From NCBI GenBank assembly GCA_003049485.1, contig PYST01000027.1, positions 124,001 to 188,000 on the forward strand: a stretch of DNA of 64,000 nt, in the 5' to 3' direction. The stretch is from Ophioceras dolichostomum. Its lineage: Eukaryota; Ascomycota; Sordariomycetes; Magnaporthales; Ophioceraceae. Below, piece after piece: positions 1 through 10,388 of this stretch. Each line of letters opens with the position of its first letter. The stretch's first letter is position 1. The notes beneath the pieces are model-generated. The model was given only the letters and a program-made list of their open reading frames with translations. It had not been told where the DNA came from and did not search any database. The translations under genes and the position numbers were made by a program.

Positions 1-2583
1 AACATAACTTTCTTGCTGATGAACTCCCACGATCAGTTTTGACAGTCTGATGACAGTTCACCCCAACTGGCGTCCCATCCTTTGAGGTGGACTTCTGGGA
101 TTCCTTCCCATCCTCACAAAAAAAAGCCCGACAAGTGGAGGCCCGGCCCCCGATCTGGACCTTGCCCGAGCATTCGGATCAGGCCTGATTCGCATGAAAC
201 CAAATGCTGCGCATTGCCAATTCTCCTCCACACAACCAAACCACTCGAGATGCATTTTTTGCCTCCTTTAACCCCCCAAGGTCTTGGCGCCATTTCTCTC
301 TCTATTTTTCTGGGTCCCTCGTTCGTTGAATTTCTGACACTCCCCTCCGCCCCCTTTTGTTGCAACCCACGAGCGAGGGCACTTGTGATGTTTCGATGCA
401 CTGCAAAGCAAGCGCGTGTTGCAGACCGCCTCCTCATCTCCATCAGACGTTTAGGAGTCGATCAATCGAGCCATTTCGTCTTTCTGTTCCATCGAAACAG
501 AACACAGACTGGCCGTTTTAGGGGGTCTGTTGTCTGTCGTCTCGCCCCCTATGTCCCAGGTCCCAGGTCCCCCCATCGGAATGTGGTGGTCGCAAGCGGG
601 TGGGTAATGTGTTTGCATCATCAATCCCATGCTGCTTAGGAACCGCCTTGCCCAGGCCTGACAGACCTCACAACCCAAAAAAAGGGGGGGAAACATATCC
701 TTACTGTATGGAGACATGGAGACAAGACAGCCAGACTTCCAGACTAGAAACCCCCTTGTTGTTGGCCAAATCTAAACCCGATACAAACCCCGCCCTCAAG
801 CAGAGAACATCAGGTTGTTGTTGTTGAATTTTTAACGTCTGTTGAAAGCGCCGCCAAGCGCTTTCCACCTCCCTAGGGGTATAAGACGTGCTAGCGACTA
901 CCTAGTGACTATGATACAGAACATCAGGTTAAATATACACATTTGGAGCTTTCGATCTCGAACATCTCCCTGTCTTCTGCCACCAGGAAGTCCGGGTATG
1001 ATCAGTAGCGCCGGAGGTGCTTATTCCAACCAGGTACCTGCCTTACGTGTATTGCATTGTATTCCTTACGACGCCTAGAACAGAGAGACAGACTCCTCAC
1101 CTCGCCGCGTGCGCGACCTCGTTGTATATACTGTTGTACCGACCCGGTTCTCTTGCCGCTCACATCAGTGGAACTAGAAGCAGCATGTACAACGTTCCAT
1201 GTATGCAACGAACATGCGGGAAACCGACCGACTAACCGACCAACTCACTGACTGACTGACCGACTTGACCGTGGGCTGGCTGGGCCTGGGCCGTGTGCAA
1301 CCACAGGCAGGCAGGTCGGGCCCGTCCTCTCTCCACACTTTATTCCCCCCTCCGTGGCCGCCCCGGCAGGCAGGGAGGGAGGGGACACGCCGGACGGTCT
1401 GGTCTGGCCTGGGGGCGTGCGGCGATCAGGGAAAAGTACCGATGTTGCCCAGGTTAGTTAGCGTTGTAGTCTACCAGTAGTAGCTCGGATCTCTTCCAGA
1501 AGGCGGGCGGGCTGGCTCGCTGGCTGGCTGGCTAGTAGTTGAGACATCGGGTTCCCATGCCCTTTGTACTCTTCCTTTATCTTTTTCTCTTTCTTTCTGC
1601 CCTCCCGTTCTCTTACAGGTATCCCCCCGGCACAGCACGCCGCCATCGGCATCAAGGAAACATCAAACAAAACACACGCGGCAAAAGACAGCGGGCTACG
1701 CGTGTGTTTGTGCATGCCGTGTGTGTATGTGTGTGTGGCAAACTTCTTTTTTTCGTTTCCTCATTCTCCCGGTCAAACCTTCTGTGCTTCTCACCTCTTG
1801 CAGCAGGGAGGTTGCACAAACAACGTAAAGATACGTGAAATGTTGAAGAATCCTAGGCTCTTCTTCGGTTGCCCCTTGTTGGGCAATTGTTAGTCAAAAC
1901 ATGGGAAGGTCAGGTGATGCAAAGTAGCACACAGACTGCACAATCCCGTGAACGCAGGGGCTCAAGATTAGAGAGGCAGTCGTGTGAATGAGGGACGGAC
2001 ACGCACGCTGCGAAGTGGTTGATTAGCTTGGCTTCCATGATAGTGAGTACCTGCGGTTACCCGTAAGTGTCATTTCCCGTTAAACCCATTCCATCCCTTG
2101 CCGAATTCTCTCGGGTGCGAGAACGTCGAGTAGAGAGTCGTCCAAAAGAGAATGTGATCTATCTCGATATAGCCAGATACATTAGCCGCTTGGTGGGGGC
2201 AGCGTGTATGGTGTAGGGATCTCAACAAGGACTTCCTGGCCCCTATTTGAGCAACCCTAGCGAGGTAGAAATCCGGACCTTCAGAGTGGCACAACACGGA
2301 AACATGCATCATTCCAGTGGTTCTCTGGTGGGAAGGAGCTCGAATAACGCTCTCTTTTGTGAAGAAAAGAATTTGCACCAGAACGATGCTACGGCTGAAA
2401 ACATAACGAGATCTATACTTTTAATGTGCCAAACAAACTCGCAGTCTAACCATCACATGGAGCCCCAACCCTCCCAACGGCTTCTTCCGGTACGCCACGT
2501 TGCACCCTTGGTCTGTCAAGGTAGGTGCAGGTACCTAATCTATCACGGCCTATGCTTGCCGCTTCTCCGATCTTCATTGTCTC
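1..2583. other. Intergenic, no recognisable gene
   Basis: No stretch here gives a protein I recognise, and no tRNA or rRNA fold stands out. The sequence has pyrimidine-rich runs, a GACC/GACT tetranucleotide run near 1225–1263 and a GT-rich run near 1705–1738. The last few hundred bases should include the 3' untranslated region of the asparaginyl-tRNA synthetase gene that ends at 2584. Confidence 0.6.
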
Positions 2584-4344
2584 TCAGGGCTTGCACCGTC
2601 CCATGAAGCGAGGATACAGGCAGCACGTCCGCACGGTGTGCTGCTTAGCGATCCAGGCCAGGAACCGCTCTAGACCTAAGCCGTACCCGCCGTGGGGGGA
2701 CGTGCCGTACTTGCGCTGGTCGAGATACCAGTAGTAAGGGGCCGGGTCGATGCCCTCGCGCTTGAACGCCGCCATCAAGTCCTCGTGGCCCTCCATCCTC
2801 ATGGACCCCCCCACGATCTCGCCGACGCCGGGCATCAGGACGTCGACGGACTCGGTGACGCGCAGGTCGCTCGGGTCCTTCTTCATGTAGAACGCCTTGA
2901 TCTCGACGGGAAAGTGGGTGAGCAGGATGGGCCGGTTGATGATGTCGGTCATCCGGCGCTCGGCCGCCTCGGCGATGTCGTCGCCGAAGGCGTGCGGGTG
3001 GCCCTCCTCGTTGAGGATGGGCGGGTCCTGCGCGTTGAGCCAGTCGATGGCGTCGGCGTACTTCATGCGCATGAAGGGGCGGGAGGGCTTCTCGAACTCC
3101 GGGTTGAGCTTCTTGACGTGCTTGGCGACCTCCGGATCGCCCATCACGCTGTCGACGACGCGGGAGATCATCTCCTCGATGTGCACAAGCAGGTCCTCGA
3201 ACTGGATGCCGTCCAGCTCGCCCTCGATGTGCGTGTACTCGGAGAGGTGGCGACGCGTCAGGCTCTTCTCTGCGCGGAACGACTTCTCGATGCAATACAC
3301 GTTGCCCAGCGAGGGGAGGCAGGTCTCGAGGTACAGCTGGGACGACTGGGTAAGGTACGCCGGCTCTCCGTAGTAGTCGAACTGGAAGAGCGTCGAGCCG
3401 CCCTCGACTTGGGTCTGGACAAGGGCTGGCGGCGAGACCTTCTTGATGTGCATAGCCTCGTACGTTTTGATGAAGGCTAGCTCGATCGCCTCCCGGACAG
3501 TTAGGACAGCGGTCGAGATATCGCCACGCAGCACCAAATGCCTGTTGTCCAGCATGTCCGACTCCCAGATGTCCTGCGTCGAGGACACCTTGTTGGTGAT
3601 GGCCTCCGCATCGCCAGGCGCCCGTCCGGTGACCTCGAAATAGTCGACCTGCAGCTCGCGGTCGTCCGGAGCCTCCTTGTCAGCCGGGACCTTGCGCAGC
3701 TCGCCATGGACGAAGAGAGCAGTGCCGTAGGCGAAGAGGAGGGCCTCATATGTCTTGGCCACGTCGCCGGAGAAGATGCACTGCAACTGGTCGGCGCCGC
3801 TTTTCAAGGTGACGAACGTAGCGTGCTTCTGAGGCCGTAAACGATGGATCCTGCCAAAGACCTTGACCCGGGGTCCCTTCACATCACCATCGCCCAACTC
3901 GATATCCTTCTGCCACAGCTCGATGCGCTTGGCTGCCGGCAAGGAGGGGTCTTCCGTGATGACGATCTTTTTCGCCTCCTCCAGGTTCTTTAGACGCCTC
4001 TGGTGCAGTTCCTCCTCAGCCGCGGCCGCCTGTTTGAGCTTCGCCAGCTTTTTCTTGTGTGCGTCCAGGAGGGACTGGGCCTTCTTGACCGCGCTCTTTG
4101 CGGGCTCCTTCCACATCAAGCGGACGGTTGGCTCCTCGTCTGGGCCTAGGGCCCCCGTGGTCGACGCGCGCACTTGGTACTTGATCGTGGGTCTATCGAG
4201 GTTCTTGATGAAGGCATGTCCAAGAGTCTTGAACGGCTTAGACTCGGTTCCGTCCGCTTCCTCGCTGTCAACGCCCACGTCGGTGTCGACATAGCATTTG
4301 TCGTCCGCCTTGACTCGCTCAGCGAGCTCCTGCAGCGCCGCCAT
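2584..4344 (-). CDS. DED81: Asparaginyl-tRNA synthetase, cytoplasmic
   Basis: This single-exon gene encodes 586 residues. The enzyme charges tRNA(Asn) with asparagine using ATP, in the cytosol. An N-terminal region (about 1–80) is followed by a charged coiled-coil-like stretch rich in K, E and A (about 85–130), an anticodon-binding OB fold (about 160–250), and a class IIb catalytic core (about 270–586). Motif 2 is seen as FRAE (356–359) leading into HLSEYTHIE (366–374). Motif 3 is GGYGLGLERF (562–571), with its invariant arginine. The C-terminus YPRFMGRCKP is typical of the eukaryotic cytosolic enzyme. Length is close to yeast Ded81 (about 554) with a slightly longer N-terminus. The ATG at 4342–4344 follows a stretch with no in-frame alternative of better quality. 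It is transcribed in the same direction as the ureohydrolase upstream, about 860 bases away. The identification is firm. Confidence 0.97.
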   Translation of the reverse strand: MAALQELAERVKADDKCYVDTDVGVDSEEADGTESKPFKTLGHAFIKNLDRPTIKYQVRASTTGALGPDEEPTVRLMWKEPAKSAVKKAQSLLDAHKKKLAKLKQAAAAEEELHQRRLKNLEEAKKIVITEDPSLPAAKRIELWQKDIELGDGDVKGPRVKVFGRIHRLRPQKHATFVTLKSGADQLQCIFSGDVAKTYEALLFAYGTALFVHGELRKVPADKEAPDDRELQVDYFEVTGRAPGDAEAITNKVSSTQDIWESDMLDNRHLVLRGDISTAVLTVREAIELAFIKTYEAMHIKKVSPPALVQTQVEGGSTLFQFDYYGEPAYLTQSSQLYLETCLPSLGNVYCIEKSFRAEKSLTRRHLSEYTHIEGELDGIQFEDLLVHIEEMISRVVDSVMGDPEVAKHVKKLNPEFEKPSRPFMRMKYADAIDWLNAQDPPILNEEGHPHAFGDDIAEAAERRMTDIINRPILLTHFPVEIKAFYMKKDPSDLRVTESVDVLMPGVGEIVGGSMRMEGHEDLMAAFKREGIDPAPYYWYLDQRKYGTSPHGGYGLGLERFLAWIAKQHTVRTCCLYPRFMGRCKP

Positions 4345-5205
4345 CGTTGTGCAAAAACCAGAACTTTGCTTGCTCCGGTACTCGATTGGCTTGGGATGGG
4401 ACGTTTAGGGTCGAATCCAGCGCTATTGAAGTAGCAATTGGACTGTGATGCTGGCTTGCTGGCGGTGAGGTTGCTTTAGGCGGAGGATGATGTTCTTTAT
4501 GATATGAGTCGCAAAGAAAGTTGGAGGGGCAATCGCGTCTCTTATCTTCGAGCGGCGTAGTGGGTCCGAGCTCACTGACACCTTAAGTTTTAGGGTGACT
4601 CACTGGTGATTTTCAGGAGTCCAGATATCCGGGTTTGAGGTTTTGAATCAGCCAACCCCTTTATCTCTACTCTCCGAAATTCCGGAATTGAGCTCTTTGC
4701 TTTTGAAATGACATAAAATCTCTTGAGAAGCCCTCGGATATGCCAGGGCGAGATCTATTGCAGCCTATATGGAGGTATTGCTCGGGGAATTACGACAACA
4801 TGGACATCAAGTCTGGCATCTTGGGCTTCACAGAGAGGGCGGACATTGGAGATGCCGCACGGTTGAGAATCTGTCCCTAGGTCTATGTCATGGCGCCTCT
4901 GAATGAGAAAGAAAACCGAAGCACTTCCCACTCAGTTCCTTCTCCTTTCTTTTCTCTTTTACCCTTTGTGTAACCATTTCTGCTATCAAGGTGCTGACTG
5001 AGCCTTATTCGACGGCCATGATGGCATCTGTCGGAACCACCAAAGGCAATGCTTTATGTACAAACTGAAGCTATCTATGTCGTGCTTCGATCACGTACAT
5101 GAGATATGTACATATAAATAAGCGTGCACTGGCTGATCTACCATCAAGCTCAGAGCTCACAGCCCGCAGGTCACAGCTCTCAGGTCACAGCCCACAACTC
5201 ACCAC
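4345..5205. other. Intergenic spacer and AsnRS promoter region
   Basis: The spacer lies between the 3' end of the ureohydrolase gene and the start of the AsnRS gene, both on the minus strand. It should hold the AsnRS promoter next to 4345. Pyrimidine-rich tracts occur near 4920–4970. Near 5150–5215 an AGCTCACAGC/CTCACAACTCA-type imperfect repeat occurs close to the ureohydrolase stop codon. No gene was recognised. Confidence 0.5.
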
Positions 5206-6862
5206 TCACAACTCATCCCTCTCGACCCGTGCAGCCGAACCAACCTTTCCCATCCCCTTCAAGCCCTTCTTGACCATCGAGCTCAAAATCTCATACACGA
5301 CCTGCGCCCCCGCCAGGGCGGTCTCCTCGCCGCTACCCTGGTACGCCGGCGAGACCTCAACAATATCAGCCCCGACGACGTTCAGGTCCTCGATGCCGCG
5401 CAGCACGCGTATCAGCTCGCGCGTGGTCCAGCCCCCCGGCTCGGGCGTCCCCGTGCCGGGCGCGAAGGCCGGGTCCAGCACGTCGATGTCGACCGAGAGG
5501 TATACGGGATCCTCGGTTCCCAGGACATCCATGATGGACCGCACCGTGCCCGCGACGCCGATGTCGTCCATCTCGTCCGTGCGCACCCAGTTCTGCGCCG
5601 TGTCGTCCTCGAAGTCGTCCCAGCCGTTTCCGCTGAGCCGTGTGCGCAGGCCCGCGTGCACGGACGGGCCTCCGCCGCCGCCGGCCGACGAGTTGGCGAG
5701 GAGGCCCTCCGTGCCCGCGATCCAGAACATGGAGCCGTGGTTGAAGTTGGACTGCTCCGAGGGCCAGGTTGATGGGTACTTGGCCGGGTGCCAGGTGTCG
5801 AGGTGTGCTGATTTTCGTAACAAACCACCGTGTGTGTCAGCAGATCAGCAGATATTCGACGTTGCTACGACCTCACGGCCCCCGTGCGCGTCCGCGTGTC
5901 TGCGTGTCCTTCTGGGCTTCTTGCGCTCTGTAACACTCACCGTCGAAGTGTAGGACGCGGATTGGTCCGTGGATCTTGCGGAGCGCGCGGAGTGCCGCTA
6001 GGGCTAGAGAGTGGTCTCCGCCTAATGTGATGAGTTTTGGTCCATGCAGGAGAGTAGACACAGCGCTCCTGGTCCCTAGCTCAGTGAACGCGGCTGTCAT
6101 CTGCTCCAGAGCTACGGCATTGTCGAATGGCGTGACTGGGATGTCGCCACAGTCGATGATTGTAGCCCAGTTTTGATAGGGGTTGATGTTCGCGCGAGGG
6201 TTGAATCCACGAAAAGCGGTCTGCCGGCCGGACGCCTGTCTGATTGCCCTCGGACCGAACCGAGCCCCTTTCGTTGTGAGGAACCACCTGGGTGATTAGT
6301 GCTGCGCGCTCGACCGCATTTGGTGTCCCTGAGTCCTCGCCTGGAAAACTACAGCAAGAGCCTGGTTCCAGGCGACTGCGCTGAGAGCCTCCCACGACAT
6401 CCCAAGGACGAGTGCCTGGATGGATTCGAACTCACCAGGGCGGTAGCTGACTGCCGTGTCAAATGGTGCTCCAATGATGGCGATATCGAACTGCTCGATT
6501 GGTTGAGTGAGACACTTCGCATGCTTAAGGTGTGCGAAACTCCCTATCCCTGAGAATCCCCACTAGCCGTTCATATCAATGTCAGTGACAGCAGTAGAAG
6601 AGGGGCGTGTAGTGGTGGAAATCTGGGGCCCGAAGACTCTAGAAAGTCTTTCGTCTTTCTCCTCCGCTTCTCAGTATCACTGGATATAATACCAGGAAGA
6701 CTTGATGTTACCAATGCAGGCACTTACTTCCATCCCCCATTTTCTTTCCAGCTCATCAAGCTGCTCCTTAGTCCATTCCTGGCCTTCATGGTTGTGTCCT
6801 GCGCATGCTGAAGCGACGCTAGCGCTAGCTAGGACACCGAGGAGAAACGCTACTCCTCTCAT
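5206..6862 (-). CDS. Secreted or vacuolar agmatinase-type ureohydrolase
   Basis: Four exons (6862–6728, 6562–6436, 6267–5941, 5807–5206) join to 396 codons with GT–AG introns. The family hydrolyses guanidino compounds such as agmatine, arginine or guanidinobutyrate to urea with a binuclear Mn2+ centre. All six expected metal ligands are present: His173 in GGDHS, Asp196, His198 and Asp200 in FDAHLD, and Asp303 and Asp305 in SVDIDVLD. The EPGG motif of agmatinases follows. Residues 1–20 form a typical signal peptide (a short basic start, then a leucine/valine-rich core ending in an ASA-type cleavage site), and a His-rich CAGHNHEG segment comes next. This suggests entry into the secretory pathway, as in many fungal agmatinase-like proteins. 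The start at 6862 was chosen because the signal peptide begins there; an in-frame ATG lies six codons upstream. The substrate cannot be fixed from sequence. Confidence 0.9.
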
Positions 6863-9088
6863 AGTATAGCACGAAGTCAACGATCAGATCAGATAAGAGT
6901 ATGACGATATATTCAGAGGAGTTTTGACTTGGGACAGAATTATCTTTGTGCGAAAAAGCGCTACCAGGGAGGAAAGACCCCCAACGCGACCAGTTTAGAT
7001 AGCTCCTTACCTCGGTATTTATCGTTACTTTAGCTCGAGGGGTTCACGGCGGGAGAACCTCTTCCTACCGGGCCGTCATCGGATCTCCGGGCCCATAATT
7101 CGTGAAGGGGATAAGAATTTCGAGCCGGGTGTGGGAACCGTGAAGGTCGGTCCTCGGTCCTCGCACAGGGTTTGACCGAGATAGCGGGCTTGCCAGTCAG
7201 AGCAGTTAACAAAAGGAGGCTAGTGGCGGGTACAATAGGTTGAGGAGGGTGAGGAGGTGGTGCAGATGTCAGTTGACGGGTTCCACCGCCCCAACCCGGA
7301 TGATCCTTGGCAGCCCGTTTCTCCTCCGGCTTCGTACACGGCCGGAACGGGGACGCCCATTTTACGTGGATATTACCTAAAATCTCGGCGCGGGATTGAA
7401 ACCGATTCAAGAGGGGCCCATGTCTGTGTAGTGGGAGATGTAAGGTACGCACGGGTGGGCAGGTCGGTACAGGCAATCTTCCAAGCGCAGGCCAACAATC
7501 ATCTAGCGTTTGCTTACTGCAGTAGCTCGCAACGGCAGAATCGAGAACGTCCCATAAGGGTCCAGGCCTGGCCATCCTGTGCAGCACGCATGCTTGACGA
7601 CGTTAGATCTAAGCCGTTGGTGTCTTAGATTTTATCGTGGGTGCGTGGGAACCGGGCGCACCAAGCATGTCGACGTCATCGCGAATTCCGGGGAATAAAC
7701 CAAGACACGAGACCTCTTTTCATTCCCCTCAGTATGTGCGTTTTTCCGCCACGGAAGTATGCAAGGCAAAGGGGAATTTTGCAGCGAAGCAAGGGATGAC
7801 CCCTTACCGATGAGCTGGCACGTGAGAGTGCGTATATGATATACTACGTTCGCTGCAAGGGAGGTTTCGTCGTTCATGCAAGGAACTTCTTCAAAGAAGA
7901 CGAAAAGGTGGGAACAGAAAGAAATGTCGATTCAATTTCACTCCAGATCGCCAAGTAAAAAATCAATCCTATCGAAGATCGCGAAATCCGCTACCAGAAA
8001 TACGTCTTTGGAGAAGTAGAGTAGTAGTAGTAGTAGTATATCAACACTAGGGGAAGAAGGTAGCCCGCCGCGCCGACCAGAAGGAGTACGAGATGGAAAA
8101 AAAAAGGGAGAGTAAACAAAAAGGGGGAGAGGAAATAGCCGTGCAGTTCTGAGTGGGACGGAGAAGTATGGATATGAAGCAAGGGAAAATATGTGGACTT
8201 GAAGACTGGAGCACAGTTTGTGATGACTAGAAAGGGACAGCCAAGGAAGGCGGACATAAGGGCAGGGAGGGGGAATAAGGCAGACAGACAGACAGACAAG
8301 ACTCTAGCTTAGCTCACACAAACTTGTGTGCATGATGCGAGGGGACCAACAAACAGAACTGAAAGGAAGCAAGGACGCTGTACAATGGACTACCGCTTCG
8401 TGCGTTGTAGATCGAGCCATTTCCTTCCTTATTTTTTTTCTCTTCTTCTTTGCAAGTGGAACGAACGGTACTAGAACTGTTTGTTTGTTTTCCCTTCTTG
8501 CTGAGTGGGTGAAGATAAGATGTTTCTTTTCTTTTCGCCGAAGACGCCAGATCGTGCACCCTCCTGTCTGCCCGAGCAGATAGCTGGGACGGGGGGTTTG
8601 GCACGTGAAAAAGAAGACGATAGAGCACGCCACGCTTTCTGATCATAATGAAGATGATGATGACGATGTCGCTGCTGCTCTGTCTTGTCTCTCGTCCGGT
8701 AAGTCGACGACGGAAATCCTCCACCGCCTAAGCCCGAGACACTAGGCAACACAGGTCCAAGAAGCCATCCCAGACGTCCCCCTACCGGGTGTCTAGGTAA
8801 GATCTGATGGGGAAAAGAGGAGGCAGAGGGAAGTAAGGCAAACAGGTAGGGGGGGCAGGTCGGTAGGTACTAGCCAACAGGTATGCAGGGGGGAGGATAT
8901 TCACAGCTCAGCTCTATATCGGCCGGCCCTCAGTCCCGAGCCCATTTCTTTTCCGCGTGTAACCCCTGGGCTGCCGAGCGAGAGAGGAAATATAGGCAAT
9001 CCGGTCGACTGTTCAGGCATCGTTCAGAAAAAAAGAAGAGGAAGAAATTGGGTCTAGGAAGAGAATGGTTGGAACAGGCCCGGCTGGA
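6863..9088. other. Intergenic, no recognisable gene
   Basis: About 2.2 kb between the ureohydrolase start and the CDC42 stop codon. Short open frames of up to about 185 codons occur on both strands, but none has a recognisable domain or supporting splice structure. Simple repeats include a GTA trinucleotide run (about 8021–8039) and a CAGA run (about 8281–8298). The ureohydrolase promoter should lie just above 6863, and the CDC42 3' untranslated region just below 9088. Confidence 0.5.
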
Positions 9089-10388
9089 TCAAAGAACGAT
9101 GCACTTGTGTGATTTCTTCTTGGGCACAGGCGGCTCCAGAGCCGCAACAATCGCCTGTGAAAAGCGCAGAGAGTTTAAGTCAGCCAGCAAGGCCTCGGGA
9201 GAGGTTCGAGAGCGGGCAGGAGTAGCGAAGGTACGAACCTCGTCGAACACATCCTTCAGCTTATACTGTGTCAGAGCGCTGCACTCCACATACTTGACGG
9301 CGCCTAGCTCCTTCGCCATGCGCTCGCCGTCTTCCTTCCGGACGGGAGTCATCTTCTGCTTGCTCAGTTTCTCCCGCACATTCGGGTCCTCTCTCAGGTC
9401 GACCTGCGTGCCAACGATCAGGCAGGGCACGCCGGGACAGTGGTGGTGCACTTCGGGGAACCACTTCTCCCGTACGTTCTCGAATGACGCGGGTGACGTG
9501 ACGCTGAAGCAAACGAGGAAGACGTCGGTTTGTGGGTACGACAGCGGCCTCAACCTGTCGTAATCTTCTTGACCGGCGGTATCGAAGAGTCCAAGCGTGT
9601 ACGGCTCGTCACCGATCCTGTGACAGAAGACGCGTTTAGTGTCCGAACGAGCGGGCACGAGAGGGTGGTGTATCCTGCTCGGATAGCCCCTAGCCACGGG
9701 TAGGTGGAGAAGAGAGGGGGTCACGTCGTCGTGGCCTGTTGGTCACACCTAGCGACAATATGCAGCAAATCCAGCGGTGACCTCCCCCCTAAAGAGTGAT
9801 AACTTCCTCACAGGCCGGGTACCCTCACATAACCCTTTCCCCTTTCACAGTCGGGCGGGCGGTCATGAATGGCGGAAACAGCAACTCACATTACGGTGAC
9901 AGCGTAGTTATCGAAGACGGTCGGGACATATTCGGATGGGAACTTGTTCGTTGTGTAGCTGATGAGGAGACATGTCTTGCCGACAGCACCGTCACCGACA
10001 ACAACACATCTGCGAGGGTGACCCAAAGTATCGAACGTCAGCATTTAAAGTTCTAGCGGAACCATATTCTGGGGACCAAGTTCTGCGGCGCGTTTTTAGC
10101 TGCGGTGAGACGACAAAGGAACGTGTTGTCGCTGGAGGATGAGGGACTGCAATTCGAGACCCGATGCCGCTTGGACGGACTCAGTTCGGGGGAGGGGGGC
10201 GGCTCCGGGTGGTGGTGGTTCGGATGCCGCCTGACGGGAGGATCGAGCTAATGGGTGCGGACGAGGGGTGCAAGGCAACGGCGATGACGGCACCAAAGCA
10301 AAAAAAAAAAAAAAAAAGGCCCAGCACTATCACCCAGTAGTGACAGTCGAGCGAGACGGGCGACTCACTTGATTGTGGCGACCACCAT
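9089..10388 (-). CDS. CDC42: Rho-family GTPase Cdc42
   Basis: Four exons (10388–10369, 10009–9890, 9617–9239, 9154–9089) give 194 residues. Cdc42 is the GTP switch for cell polarity and hyphal tip growth; it acts through formins, PAK kinases and septins at the plasma membrane. Visible elements are the P-loop GDGAVGKT (12–19), the effector loop YVPTVFDNY, the switch II DTAGQEDYD, the TQVD guanine-specificity motif, and SAL near the G5 loop. The C-terminus has a lysine-rich stretch followed by the CAAX box CIVL; the terminal leucine predicts geranylgeranylation. The PTVFDNYAVTV and EPYTLGLFDTAG stretches match Cdc42 better than Rac or Rho. Exon 1 is only 20 bases and is followed by a 359-base intron. 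The last intron uses a GTTCGT donor, which is less usual, but the join restores the conserved family sequence. Confidence 0.95.
10300..10317. repeat. A18 homopolymer in CDC42 intron 1
   Basis: Eighteen consecutive A on the plus strand lie inside the first CDC42 intron, so the transcript carries a run of U here. It is about 290 bases upstream of the intron's acceptor and is therefore not its polypyrimidine tract. Confidence 0.9.

Noticed and set aside
7021..7650. Texture change suggesting a transposon relic
   Set aside because: No terminal repeats, target-site duplication or transposase-like frame could be seen by eye.
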